Below, piece by piece: positions 8,773 to 18,181 of a stretch of DNA of 64,000 nucleotides. The stretch comes from Sphingomonas abaci (GTDB lineage Bacteria; Pseudomonadota; Alphaproteobacteria; Sphingomonadales; Sphingomonadaceae), in the NCBI RefSeq assembly GCF_014199625.1, contig NZ_JACHNY010000002.1, forward strand, positions 62,001 through 126,000, read 5' to 3'. The notes below the pieces were generated by a model. The model saw only the letters and a program-made list of their open reading frames with translations, did no database searches and was not told the origin of the DNA. A program made the translations under genes and the position numbers. Each line of letters opens with the position of its first letter. Position 1 is the first letter of the stretch.

Positions 8773-10991
8773 CGACGGAGCCGCGCGGCCGACTGGGTCG
8801 CTGGCTGTTCGTGCTGACGATCCTGACCGGATCGTTCCTGCTGTTCCTGGTCCAGCCGATGGTCGCGCGCATGGCGCTGCCCCGGCTGGGCGGCGCGCCG
8901 GCGGTGTGGAACTCGGCGATGCTGGTCTATCAGGCGCTGCTGCTCGGCGGCTATGCCTATGCCCATGCGCTGGCCCATGCGCGGCCGCGGATGCAGGCGG
9001 CGATCCATCTGGGGCTGTTGCTGGTCGCCGCTTTGTGGCTGCCGATCGGCCTCGCCGCGATCCAGATCCCGGCGGACGGGCAGCCGGCGCTCTGGGCGCC
9101 CTGGCTGCTGCTCGCCTCGATCGGGCCGCTGTTCTTCGCGGTCGCCGCGCAAGCGCCGCTGGTGCAGCGCTGGTTCAGCCTGGCGAGCGGCGGGCGCGAC
9201 CCCTATGCGCTTTATGCGGCGTCCAATCTCGGCAGCTTCGCCGGGCTGATCGCCTATCCGCTGCTGGTCGAGCCGCTGATGGCGGTGCACCGGCAGAGTC
9301 TGTTGTGGAGCGCGGGCTATGCGCTCCTGATCCTGCTGGTCGCGGCCTGCGCGACGCTGCTGCCGCGCAGGGCGGGTGCAGGTCCGGGTTCGGGGGCGGG
9401 GGGCGCGACGGTGCAGCCGGTCGGCCGGCCCGCCGCCGGCCGGACGATCGCCTGTTGGATCGCGCTCAGCTTCGTGCCGTCGGGGCTGATGCTGGCGACC
9501 TCCACTTATATCACGACCGACATCGTCGCGATGCCGCTGCTCTGGGTGCTGCCGCTCGGCCTCTATCTGCTCAGCTTCAGCGTCGCCTTCGCCACCGACC
9601 GGTCGGCCGCGGACCTGCTCACCCGCATCGCGCCGATGACGATCCTGGTGTTCGGCGGCGTGATGATGGGCGGCTACCAGGCGCGCGCCGGCGTCAACCT
9701 GCTGGTCGCGCTGGTGCTGCTGTTCATGGCCTCGGTGGCGTTGCACACTGCGCTCTACCGTGCCCGGCCCGCGCCCGACCGGTTGACCGGCTTCTATCTG
9801 GCGATGGCGTTCGGCGGCGCGCTGGGTGGCGTATTCGCCGGTTTGGTCGCGCCCGTGCTGTTCGACTGGACCTATGAATATCCGCTGCTGATCCTTGCGG
9901 CCGGCGCGCTGGCCCCCTCGCTCTACCTGACCGGGTCGCTGCGCGGCATCTGGACCGGGCCGGCGCGGATCGCCGCCTATGCCACGGTCGTGGCGGCGAT
10001 GCTGCTGCTGGTCCTGCTCCACGCCTATGGTCCGGACGGGCTGGTCGACCAGGAGCATCGCGGCGTCACCTTCGTCGTGATCGCGGCGGTGGGGCTCGCG
10101 GCGATGGGGCGGCGGCTGGCGTACGGCGTCGTGCTGGCGACCGCATTGATGCTGTTCGGCGGCTTCCGCTCGCTCGAACTCTCGGCGCAGCTGGGCGCGC
10201 GCACGCGCAGCTATTTCGGCGTGTATACGGTGCGCGGCACGCCCCGCATCCGCGAACTGGACCATGGCACCACCGTCCATGGCATCCAGCTGATTGGCAC
10301 CGCGGCGCGCGAACGGACGCCGACCACCTATTACGCGCCCGGCTCCGGGGTGGGACAGGCGATGACCGCGCTGCCTGACCTTTATGGCCCGCACGCACGG
10401 GTGGGGGTGGTCGGGCTCGGCACCGGCACGCTCGCCTGCTATGCGCGGGCCGGGCAGGACTGGCGCTTCTACGAGATCGATCCCGCCGTGGTCCGGATCG
10501 CGCGCGACACCGGGCAGTTCACCTATCTGCGCCGTTGCCTGCCAGCGCCCGACATCCGCCTGGGCGATGCCCGCATCGCCATCGCGCGCGAGGGCAGCGC
10601 CGCGCTCGACCTGCTGGCGCTCGACGCCTTCTCGTCGGACTCGGTGCCGGCGCATCTGATGACGCGGGAGGCGTTCGCCAGCTATGCCCGCGTGCTCGCC
10701 CCGCGCGGTCTGCTGCTGGTCCACATCTCTAACCGCTATCTCGACCTGGAGCCGGTGGTCGCGGCGGTCGCGGATGCCGGCGGCTGGCGCGGCGCGGTGA
10801 TGGACTATCATCCGTCGCCACTCGATCCGGAAGCCAGCGCCTCGCTGTGGGTGGCGCTGTCACGCGATCCGGCGACGCTGGCGGCGCTGCGGACCCGCCA
10901 TTCCGAGTGGCGACCGCTGCGCCGGCGGGCGGGCTTGTCTGCCTGGACCGACGATTATTCGACGATCCTGCCGCTGCTCAAGGGTTTCTGA
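8769..10991 (+). CDS. Membrane-fused spermidine synthase-like protein
   Basis: A 740-residue fusion. The N-terminal two thirds hold about a dozen hydrophobic segments (starting [19 protein letters not shown]), as in proteins annotated as fused MFS/spermidine synthase. The C-terminal third has the class I methyltransferase-like aminopropyltransferase fold with [14 protein letters not shown], the acidic YEIDPAVV motif and [18 protein letters not shown] longer open frame exists, but the ATG at 8769 overlaps the acetyltransferase stop (ATGA) and gives the natural family N terminus. Polyamine synthesis by membrane-fused members is not established, so the activity is uncertain. It converges with the channel gene ten bases downstream. 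Confidence 0.88.
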   Translation: MTTEPRGRLGRWLFVLTILTGSFLLFLVQPMVARMALPRLGGAPAVWNSAMLVYQALLLGGYAYAHALAHARPRMQAAIHLGLLLVAALWLPIGLAAIQIPADGQPALWAPWLLLASIGPLFFAVAAQAPLVQRWFSLASGGRDPYALYAASNLGSFAGLIAYPLLVEPLMAVHRQSLLWSAGYALLILLVAACATLLPRRAGAGPGSGAGGATVQPVGRPAAGRTIACWIALSFVPSGLMLATSTYITTDIVAMPLLWVLPLGLYLLSFSVAFATDRSAADLLTRIAPMTILVFGGVMMGGYQARAGVNLLVALVLLFMASVALHTALYRARPAPDRLTGFYLAMAFGGALGGVFAGLVAPVLFDWTYEYPLLILAAGALAPSLYLTGSLRGIWTGPARIAAYATVVAAMLLLVLLHAYGPDGLVDQEHRGVTFVVIAAVGLAAMGRRLAYGVVLATALMLFGGFRSLELSAQLGARTRSYFGVYTVRGTPRIRELDHGTTVHGIQLIGTAARERTPTTYYAPGSGVGQAMTALPDLYGPHARVGVVGLGTGTLACYARAGQDWRFYEIDPAVVRIARDTGQFTYLRRCLPAPDIRLGDARIAIAREGSAALDLLALDAFSSDSVPAHLMTREAFASYARVLAPRGLLLVHISNRYLDLEPVVAAVADAGGWRGAVMDYHPSPLDPEASASLWVALSRDPATLAALRTRHSEWRPLRRRAGLSAWTDDYSTILPLLKGF

Positions 10992-11000
10992 CCGCCTCGG

Positions 11001-11699
11001 TTACCGGTCTTCGTGGACCATGTGGAGCGCCACCAGCCGGGCGAGCAGGGTCGCCGGGAAGAGCTGTCCGATCACCGCCTCCAGATTGGCAAGGCTGCGC
11101 GTCAGCGGCTCGGCCGGCACGATGTCGCCATAGCCGGTCGTGGTCAGCGTCGTCAGGCTGAAATAGGTGAAGGCGGCGGATAGGCCGTCGCCGCCATGAT
11201 GGTGCAGGTCGGTGCCGGTGAAGGCGCCGGGCGCATACATGGCGATCGCACCATAGGCGATGGCGAACAGCGCCGCGATGTTGAGGTAGAGCAGCACCGC
11301 GCCGCGGATACGATGCATGGTGACCCGCCGCCCCGCCGCGAAGACGTGATGCGCCACCACGCCGGTCACCGCGCCGTTGAACACGAAGGAGACGAGCGCG
11401 ATCGCCTCATGCTGCTGCACGGAGTCGAGCCGCAGCGAGGCGGAGACCAGATGCCCGGCCAGCGGCCAGGCGGTGAGCAGCGCCAGGCAGAGGAGCGTCA
11501 CCATCTGCAGGAGCCGGTGGCGGGTCAGCACCGTCACGCACAGGATGGCGAAGGCGAGATGGCAGATGTCGAGCAACGTCCGCCCCAACCCGCCGCGCTG
11601 CGCCAGCGGGATCACCAGGAACAGCGTCAGGCATTGCAAAACGAGCAGGGCGGAGAGGCAATGGTCGACGCGCTGGTCGCGATCCATGATCCAATGCAT
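11001..11699 (-). CDS. Ion channel family membrane protein (K+ channel-like pore)
   Basis: A 232-residue protein with several hydrophobic segments and a C-terminal pore module: outer helix ALFAIAYGAIAMYAPGAF, pore helix FTYFSLTTLTT, selectivity filter TTGYGDIVP, then the inner helix. The filter matches potassium channels. There is no RCK/TrkA regulatory domain. Upstream hydrophobic segments resemble those of six-TM voltage-gated-like channels, but no arginine-rich S4 is obvious. Expressed alone; its promoter lies between it and the terminator of the receptor gene upstream. Confidence 0.85.
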   Translation of the reverse strand: MHWIMDRDQRVDHCLSALLVLQCLTLFLVIPLAQRGGLGRTLLDICHLAFAILCVTVLTRHRLLQMVTLLCLALLTAWPLAGHLVSASLRLDSVQQHEAIALVSFVFNGAVTGVVAHHVFAAGRRVTMHRIRGAVLLYLNIAALFAIAYGAIAMYAPGAFTGTDLHHHGGDGLSAAFTYFSLTTLTTTGYGDIVPAEPLTRSLANLEAVIGQLFPATLLARLVALHMVHEDR

Positions 11700-11770
11700 G
11701 AATATCGGTCCGCTGACGATGAGGTCGGGCCCCTAGGCCCGACTTGCTGAACGATCAATGACCGACAAGA

Positions 11771-11800
11771 GAAAGGGCCGGCCTCGCGGCCGACCCTTTC
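11771..11800 (-). terminator. Intrinsic-type terminator of the TonB-dependent receptor gene
   Basis: Read on the minus strand, 28 bases past the receptor stop: GAAAGGG pairs with CCCTTTC, continued by five more pairs after one mismatch, around a four-base loop. A T-rich TCTCTTGT follows in the direction of transcription. It separates the receptor gene from the channel gene. Confidence 0.75.
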
Positions 11801-11828
11801 GATCTTCGTCGATGACGCGCAATGCGCG

Positions 11829-14800
11829 TCAGAAGCGACCGCGGATGCCGACCAGCAGGGTGCGGCCCGGCTGATACTGGTTGAAGGTCGCATTCGGGAA
11901 CTGGAAGTAGCTCGACTGCGCTTCCTTGGTGATGTTGATCACGTTGACGACCAGCGTCGGCATGTAGCTGTTGCCGAACACCTTGCCGAGATCGAGATTG
12001 CCCGAGAAGTCCAGCTGGCCATAGTCGCGGCCGAAGATCGCGGCATTGGGGATGCCGTTCTGGTTGAGGCCCGACGCCTGCGACCCCTCGTTGAACGTAT
12101 AGGTCAGGCGCGCCGACAGGCCGTGCCCTTCATAATAGCCGGTCGCGGTATAGGTCGTCGGCGCGACGCCGAGCGCGATGGCCGGCGCACCGGTGCCTTC
12201 GCCCTTTTGATCGATCAGCGTCAGATTGCCCTGCACGCCGAAGCCGGTGACGCCGATATACTGGGTCAGGAAGTCGAGCGGCTGGGTGACTTGGAATTCT
12301 AGGCCGTTGACCTTGAGCTTGCCATTGGCGTTCACCTGCTGCTGCACCTGGACGAGCACCTGTTCCGGCGGGGTGCCGGCGGGCGCACGCGAGGCGAGGG
12401 CGAGCTGCTGCGCCTGGGTCAGCGTGGCGAACGTGATGCCATATTGCTCCAACGTCGAGAAGGGCACGGTGGTCAGGCCGTTGACAGTGAAGCCGGTGAT
12501 CGACTTGCGGAACGCCGCGAACGCGATCACGCCCTCGCCGCCGGTGTAATATTCGAAGCCCAGGTCGATATTGTTCGAGATATAGGGGTTCAGCGCGTTG
12601 TTGCCGAGATTGCCGACATCCGCCGAGGGCGAGGTGAAGGACGCGCCGGGCAGCAGCTGGTTCGGGTCGGGCCGGGTCATGGTGCGCGAGATCGAACCGC
12701 GCGCCACCGCCTTGTTGCCGAAGCTATAGGCCAGGCTCGCCGAGGGCAGGAAGTTGGAATAGAGCCGGTTGGTCTCGGCAAAGGCGACGGTCACGGGATA
12801 GCAGGAGCCGTCCAGCGCGAAGTTGTTGGCGGTGGAGCCCGGGCAGGTCACGCCGTTCCGGGTGTTGCGCGGGTCGGGGATGCTGGTGCGGCCGCCGACG
12901 ATCTGCTGCGTGCGGACGTAGCGGACGCCCGCATTCAGACGCAGCGTGTCCGTGTCGTTGACCTCGATGATGCCGTTGCCCTCGATGAAGGTGCCGGTCA
13001 CCTTCTCGCGGATCAGGCCGCCATTGGCGCCGCTGGTCCCCGAGCCGGTCTCGGTCGCGCCGGCGAGCAATGTGTCATAGCCGGTCGCCGCCTTCACCTT
13101 GTTCCAGTCGACGGTGATGAAGCCATTGTCGCCGGGCAACAGGAAGGAGGGGACGAGCGCAGTCGGGATGATCGAGCCGGCATAGACGATCGGCTGGCCG
13201 CCAACCGTATAGCCGGTGCCATAGGCCGGGTAGGTCGGATAGCCGGCGGGCGGCACCGTGCCGGGCTGGTTGGCGCCGTCGCACAGCGGCTGGCGGTTCG
13301 GGCCAGGCAGCAGGACATTGGGGTTGTTGCCGCAGATCGCCGCGGACCAGGCATTGCTGTTGTCGAACGGGCTGATCCGGCGCGACGTGTCGTCATAGGC
13401 CGCGCCGACGCGGATGCTGAACCGCTTCTCGTCGCCGAACAACAGGCTGCCGCGTACGCCCTTGGTCTCGGTCCGGCGCTCCTCGCCCGACAGCTGGACG
13501 CGGCCGCCGCCCGCCCAGCCGAAATTGGCCGGGTTGTTCAGGTCGACATTGCTGGTGATCGTCGGGATGCCGCCATTGTTCTGGTAGGTGACGGTGGTGC
13601 CGCTGCTGGTCGGGGTAATGACCAGGAAGGTCGGGCTCTCGCGGCGGAAGTTGCTGCGCGTGTAATTGGCCTGCAGGTCGCCCTTGATATGGTCGTTGAT
13701 GATGAACTCGGCGCCGGGATTGACGCCCCAATAGTCCTGGGTGTCCTTGTACGGCCGATATTCTAGGAAGAACTGCGAATTGGCATAGGTGCCGCCAGTG
13801 ACGGTGCAGCCCGACGAGCAATCCGTCTTGTCATAGGTGGTGTTGAGCGGGATGGCCGCGCCGTTGCGCACCGCCCAGTTCATCGCGTTGCGCGAGAATT
13901 CGGTGTCGCGCTTGGCGTACATGCCGTCGATGTAGAAGTGGAACGCGTCGCTTGGCCGCCATTCGGCCGAGACCAGCCCGTTATAGCGGGTACGCTCGCC
14001 GATCTCGGTGCGTGGGCGTCCCAGGCGTGGCAGCAGGCCATTGTCGATCTGCTCGATCGTCGCGCCCGGATTGTTGCGCAGCAGGAAGGCCTGGTCGATG
14101 ACCGTGCCCGGCGTCAGGCCGTTGCCGGCATTGACGGGCACCGTGCCGGGGATGGTGAAGTTGCCACCGCCGGTCGAGTTGCGGGTCGATGCGCTGTTCT
14201 GCGAGGCGGTCAGGTTCGGATTGGTCCAGCCGATCGTCTCGAAGCCGTCGACGCGGAAGCGGTTCTTGACCGCCGCCCCGCCGACGAGCAGGCCGAAATC
14301 GCCCGAGGTGATGCTGGCAAGCGCATAGCCGCGATATCCCCATTTGTCGGCGCTGCTGACCTTCGACCCCTGCAGGCCATAGCTGATATAGGGCTTCGGA
14401 TTGTCGAACGGGCGGGCCGAGCGGAGGTTGACGGTGCCGGCCGCGCCGCCCTCGATCTGGCTGGCGGTGGGCGACTTGCTGACGGTCAGCTGGGTGAACA
14501 GCTCGGTCGGGATCAGGTCGAGATCGACTTCGCGGTTGGTGCTCTGCGCGTCGAAACGGACCGAGGCGATCGCGACCGGCGCGCCGTTCAGCAGGACGCG
14601 GGTGAAGTTGGTGCCCAGGCCGCGGATCGCGACGTTGGACCCTTCGCCCGTCACTTCGCGGCTGATCGTCACGCCCGGGATGCGGTTGACCGATTCGGCG
14701 ATGTTGGTGTCAGGGAACTTGCCGATATCCTCGGCGAAGATCGTGTCGGTGAAGCCGATCGAATTCTTCTTGGCGTTGGTCTGGCTTTGCAGCGATGCGC

Positions 14801-15062
14801 GGTAGCCGGTGACGATGATGTCTTGGTTGCCGGTCGCGGAGGGATCGGCCGGCGCCTGGTCGGTCGAATCGATCTGGGTCGGCTGGGTGTTGCCGGCGCC
14901 GTCCTGGGTCTGCGCATTGGGCTCGGTCGTCGCGCTGCTGTTCGAGGAGGCGGTCGGGGCACCGGGCGTCGGCGCGACCTGCGCCAGGGCGGGCCAGGCC
15001 GATGTGCACAGCAACAGCGCCAGCGGCGTGTTGAGGCGACGCATTGGTGACGCGAGCTTCAT
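11829..15062 (-). CDS. TonB-dependent receptor (Caulobacter/sphingomonad carbohydrate type)
   Basis: A 1077-residue outer-membrane transporter that would import a large substrate using TonB energy. Features in order: a signal peptide ending near ALA-Q (~27), a Ser/Thr/Gln-rich linker, the TonB-box-like DIIVTGYRASLQ (~80), the plug with AEDIGKFPDTNIAESVNRIPGV and VAIRGLGTNFTRVLLNGAP, and a long beta-barrel ending in the terminal phenylalanine of GIRGRF. AGGAGG precedes the ATG. The plug motif places it in the subfamily typical of oligosaccharide uptake in Caulobacter, Xanthomonas and sphingomonads. A LacI-type operator lies 62 bases upstream, and the divergent neighbour is a GH35-like glycosidase, so the substrate is probably a galactoside- or uronate-containing glycan. 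Confidence 0.94.
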   Translation of the reverse strand: MKLASPMRRLNTPLALLLCTSAWPALAQVAPTPGAPTASSNSSATTEPNAQTQDGAGNTQPTQIDSTDQAPADPSATGNQDIIVTGYRASLQSQTNAKKNSIGFTDTIFAEDIGKFPDTNIAESVNRIPGVTISREVTGEGSNVAIRGLGTNFTRVLLNGAPVAIASVRFDAQSTNREVDLDLIPTELFTQLTVSKSPTASQIEGGAAGTVNLRSARPFDNPKPYISYGLQGSKVSSADKWGYRGYALASITSGDFGLLVGGAAVKNRFRVDGFETIGWTNPNLTASQNSASTRNSTGGGNFTIPGTVPVNAGNGLTPGTVIDQAFLLRNNPGATIEQIDNGLLPRLGRPRTEIGERTRYNGLVSAEWRPSDAFHFYIDGMYAKRDTEFSRNAMNWAVRNGAAIPLNTTYDKTDCSSGCTVTGGTYANSQFFLEYRPYKDTQDYWGVNPGAEFIINDHIKGDLQANYTRSNFRRESPTFLVITPTSSGTTVTYQNNGGIPTITSNVDLNNPANFGWAGGGRVQLSGEERRTETKGVRGSLLFGDEKRFSIRVGAAYDDTSRRISPFDNSNAWSAAICGNNPNVLLPGPNRQPLCDGANQPGTVPPAGYPTYPAYGTGYTVGGQPIVYAGSIIPTALVPSFLLPGDNGFITVDWNKVKAATGYDTLLAGATETGSGTSGANGGLIREKVTGTFIEGNGIIEVNDTDTLRLNAGVRYVRTQQIVGGRTSIPDPRNTRNGVTCPGSTANNFALDGSCYPVTVAFAETNRLYSNFLPSASLAYSFGNKAVARGSISRTMTRPDPNQLLPGASFTSPSADVGNLGNNALNPYISNNIDLGFEYYTGGEGVIAFAAFRKSITGFTVNGLTTVPFSTLEQYGITFATLTQAQQLALASRAPAGTPPEQVLVQVQQQVNANGKLKVNGLEFQVTQPLDFLTQYIGVTGFGVQGNLTLIDQKGEGTGAPAIALGVAPTTYTATGYYEGHGLSARLTYTFNEGSQASGLNQNGIPNAAIFGRDYGQLDFSGNLDLGKVFGNSYMPTLVVNVINITKEAQSSYFQFPNATFNQYQPGRTLLVGIRGRF

Positions 15063-15123
15063 GTCATTCCCCTCCTGAAGGCGGCCGTTCCATCCGACCT
15101 GCCATTTCTTCGATGACGATCAT

Positions 15124-15135
15124 GTTAGCGATAAC
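15124..15135. promoter_or_regulatory. LacI-family-type operator between receptor and glycosidase genes
   Basis: GTTAGCGATAAC: perfect half-sites GTTA and TAAC flank a central CG, the hallmark of LacI-family operators, and the site closely resembles those found before TonB-receptor genes in Caulobacter and Xanthomonas sugar loci. It sits between the divergent receptor (start 15062) and glycosidase (start 15245) genes and could control both. No lacI-type gene is present in the window. Confidence 0.6.
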
Positions 15136-15244
15136 TGGCCTGACAGGTCAATCACTGTTGCCCGGCCAATATCTTTTATGAGACACACAGCACCGCAGCG
15201 ACCGGGACGACCATGGCGCTTTACGGGCAGGAGAGGCGGACGAC

Positions 15245-16879
15245 ATGACTCGCAAGGTGACGACGACACTGGCCCTGATCGCCCTGGCGACGACGGGCGC
15301 GCTGGCCGCGCCGCCCGAGCTTCGGCGGCAGGGCGATGCGACGCAATTGGTCGTGCAGGGCCGGCCGATGCTGATCCTGGGCGGCGAGCTGGGCAACAGC
15401 TCGGCCTCCAGCGCCGCCTATATGGCCCCGCATTGGGCGCGGTTGCGGGCGATGCACCTCAATACGGTGTTGGCCCCCGTCGCCTGGGAGGCGATCGAGC
15501 CGCGCGAGGGGGTCTATGACTGGTCTTCGGTCGATGCGCTGCTGCGCGATGCGCGCGCGCACGACCTCAAGCTGGTCGTGCTGTGGTTCGGGGCGTGGAA
15601 GAACAGCATGTCCACCTATGCGCCCGCCTGGGTGAAGCGCGACCCGGCCCGCTTCCCACGCGCGCAGTTGCCGGACGGGCGCGGGGTCGACATCCTATCG
15701 GCCTTCGCGCCGGAGACGCTGGCGGCTGACTCCCGCGCCTATTCAGCGCTGCTCGCGCATCTGCGCGCGGTCGATGCGCGGCAGGAGACCGTGGTGATGG
15801 TGCAGGTCGAGAATGAGATCGGCATGTTGCCGGTCGCGCGCGACCATGGCCCGCTGGCGGACGCCGCGTTCCGTGCGCCGGTGCCGGCAGAACTCCTGTC
15901 TTATCTGACCGCGCATCGCACCACCCTGGTTCCCGAGATGCAGCATATGTGGGTCGAGCGCGGCGCGAAGACGGCGGGAAGCTGGGAGGAGGTGTTCGGG
16001 CGCGGCGATGCAGCAGCCGAGGTCTTCACCGCCTGGCACTATGCCCGCTTCGCCGATCGCCTCGCGGCGGCGGGCAAAGCCCGGTATCCCCTGCCCATGT
16101 ATGTCAATGTCGCGCTCAACCGGCCGGGACGCGCGCCGGGCGAATATCCCAGCGGCGGCCCGCTCCCGCATCTGATCGACGTGTGGAAGGCAGGGGCGCC
16201 GACGCTCGACCTGCTGGCGCCCGACATCTATTTCGCCAACTTCGTCGAATTGGTCGACCGCTACAAACGGCCCGACAACCCGTTGTTCATCCCCGAGGCG
16301 AACAATGCCGACAGCCCCAGCGGGCCGGCAAATGCATTCTACGCGATCGGCGCCCATGACGCGATCGGCTACAGTCCCTTTTCGATCGAGTCGATCGACG
16401 AAGCGCCAGGCGCGCTGGCGCAAGCCTATGACGTGCTGTCGCAACTCACGCCGCATATCCTGGCGGCGCAGGGATCGGGACGGATGGCGGGGTTCAAGCC
16501 GGCCGAACTCTATGACGGCACGATCCTCTACGCGCCGCAGACCCGCGACATCGGCGGCTATCGCTTCACCATCGCCTATGCGGATGTGCAGCGCCCGGTG
16601 CTGGCCCCGACCACGGCGGCGGCGGGCGGACTGATCATCCAGATCGCGCCGGAGGAGTATCTGGTCGCGGGCCAGGGGATCACCGTCACCATGGCCCCGA
16701 TGGGGCCGGGGCCGGGTCAGGCGGGGCTGGACAGCGTGTGGGAGGGGCGGTTCGATGCCGCCGGCCGCTGGCAGCCGGGCCGGCAGCTGAACGGCGACCA
16801 GACCCATCAGGGCCGCCACGTCCGGCTGGCGGCCGGCGAATGGCAGATCCAGCGGGTGAAGCTTTACCGCTACGACTGA
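15245..16879 (+). CDS. GH35-like beta-galactosidase with DUF5597-type C-terminal domain
   Basis: A 544-residue secreted or periplasmic glycoside hydrolase with an N-terminal signal peptide (cleavage near ALA-A, ~21). The TIM barrel starts with the GH35-like PMLILGGELGNSS and VLAPVAWEAIEPREGVYDW. The acid/base glutamate is expected at Glu189 in VMVQVENEIG and the nucleophile at Glu351 in LFIPEANN. The last ~140 residues match the small beta domain (DUF5597) seen in this subgroup. AGGAGAGG precedes the ATG. It is divergent from the receptor, and its 3' end overlaps that of the convergent transporter by ten bases. Beta-galactosidase-type activity is a family inference. Confidence 0.9.
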   Translation: MTRKVTTTLALIALATTGALAAPPELRRQGDATQLVVQGRPMLILGGELGNSSASSAAYMAPHWARLRAMHLNTVLAPVAWEAIEPREGVYDWSSVDALLRDARAHDLKLVVLWFGAWKNSMSTYAPAWVKRDPARFPRAQLPDGRGVDILSAFAPETLAADSRAYSALLAHLRAVDARQETVVMVQVENEIGMLPVARDHGPLADAAFRAPVPAELLSYLTAHRTTLVPEMQHMWVERGAKTAGSWEEVFGRGDAAAEVFTAWHYARFADRLAAAGKARYPLPMYVNVALNRPGRAPGEYPSGGPLPHLIDVWKAGAPTLDLLAPDIYFANFVELVDRYKRPDNPLFIPEANNADSPSGPANAFYAIGAHDAIGYSPFSIESIDEAPGALAQAYDVLSQLTPHILAAQGSGRMAGFKPAELYDGTILYAPQTRDIGGYRFTIAYADVQRPVLAPTTAAAGGLIIQIAPEEYLVAGQGITVTMAPMGPGPGQAGLDSVWEGRFDAAGRWQPGRQLNGDQTHQGRHVRLAAGEWQIQRVKLYRYD

Positions 16880-18177
16880 TCCGCGGCCAGGCGCGCCGGG
16901 TCGACCGGCGCGTAGTCCGGCACGAGCAGGTGGATGACGCCGAGCGCAAGGAAATAGGCGCAGCCGGCGACCGCGAAGATCGGGCCATAGCCGCCGATGC
17001 CAGCCAGGATCGTGCCGGCGAACTTCGCCATCGCCATGCCGCCGACTGCGCCGGCCAGCCCGCCCAGACCGATCACCGACCCGCCCATGCCGCGCGGGAA
17101 CAGGTCGCCGGGGATGGCGAAGACGTTGGCGGAGAAGCCCTGGTGGCAGGCGCAGGCCAGGCCGATCGCCAGCACCGCCCACCACATGGAGGGGGCTTGG
17201 GCGGCGACGATGATCGGCAGTGCGAACAGCGCGCAGGTCGCCATTGCGGTCTTGCGCGCGCGATTGGCGCTCCAGCCGCGCCCCAGCAGCCGCGACGAAT
17301 ACCAGCCGCCCGCGATCGAGCCGATATCCGCCAGCACATAGACCGCGACCAGCGGCGGCCCGAAATCCAGCATCTTCACGCCATATTGCCGATTGAAGAA
17401 ATCGGGCAGCCAGAACAGGAAGGTCCACCAGATCGGATCGATCAGGAAACGGCCGGCCATATAGGCCCAGGTCTGGCGCAGCCGCAGCAGCGTCCGCCAG
17501 CGCACCGGCCGGGCAGGCGGCGTCGGGTCCGCCTCGATCCAGGCCAGTTCCGCCGCCGACACGCGGGGGTGCCGGCGCGGGCTGCGGTAGAAGCCGAGCC
17601 AGGCGACCAGCCACAGCAATGTCAGCGCGCCGGTCGCGATGAACGCCATTCGCCAGCCGAACGCGATCGCGATCGCCGGCACGACCAGCGGCGTCAGGAT
17701 CGCGCCGACATTGGAGCCGGCGTTGAAGATGCCGATCGCCAGCGCCCGCTCGCGCTGCGGAAACCATTCGGACGTGGCGGCGAGCGCGGCGGGAAAGGCG
17801 CCCGCCTCGCCGGCCGCCAGCGGCAGCCGCGCCCAGATCATCCCGCCCGCGCTGGTGAACAGCGCATGGGCGACATGGCCGATCGTCCACAGCGTGACCG
17901 CGACCGCATAGCCGATCCGTGCGCCGACCCGGTCGACGAACCGCCCGAACAGCACATAGGCGATGCCATAGGCGGCCTGGAAGGCGATGGCGAGATCGGC
18001 ATAGCCCTGCTCGCTCCAGCCATAGCGCGCCTGAAGCTCGGGCTTCAGCGTCGGCAGCACCAGCCGGTCGATATAACTGAGCGCCACTGCCGCGAAGAGC
18101 AGGGCGCAGACGATCCAGCGCACCCGTCCGCGCGGTTTCTCGACCGGGGCGGGGGCAGGGGGCACGGTCTCGGTCAT
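16870..18177 (-). CDS. MFS transporter, hexuronate (ExuT/anion:cation symporter) type
   Basis: A 435-residue inner-membrane carrier with twelve predicted segments. The first carries SYIDRLVLPTLKPELQARYGWS and the second LFGRFVDRVGARIGYA, both typical of the ACS family that imports hexuronates, glucarate and related acids. It begins four bases after the ManD stop on the same strand, so the two genes form an operon. That pairing with mannonate dehydratase supports uptake of glucuronate, mannonate or a similar acid. Substrate is inferred from family and neighbour. Confidence 0.88.
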   Translation of the reverse strand: MTETVPPAPAPVEKPRGRVRWIVCALLFAAVALSYIDRLVLPTLKPELQARYGWSEQGYADLAIAFQAAYGIAYVLFGRFVDRVGARIGYAVAVTLWTIGHVAHALFTSAGGMIWARLPLAAGEAGAFPAALAATSEWFPQRERALAIGIFNAGSNVGAILTPLVVPAIAIAFGWRMAFIATGALTLLWLVAWLGFYRSPRRHPRVSAAELAWIEADPTPPARPVRWRTLLRLRQTWAYMAGRFLIDPIWWTFLFWLPDFFNRQYGVKMLDFGPPLVAVYVLADIGSIAGGWYSSRLLGRGWSANRARKTAMATCALFALPIIVAAQAPSMWWAVLAIGLACACHQGFSANVFAIPGDLFPRGMGGSVIGLGGLAGAVGGMAMAKFAGTILAGIGGYGPIFAVAGCAYFLALGVIHLLVPDYAPVDPARLAADQS

Positions 18178-18181
18178 CCTG

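Noticed and set aside
8730..10811. A 693-codon open frame on the minus strand opposite the spermidine synthase-like gene
   Set aside because: Its composition is Arg/Gln/His/Asp-rich without motifs, as expected from the antisense frame of a high-GC coding region; the plus strand has clear domains.
12444..15050. Long plus-strand frames opposite the TonB-dependent receptor
   Set aside because: They are shadows of codon bias in the receptor gene and carry no recognisable domain.
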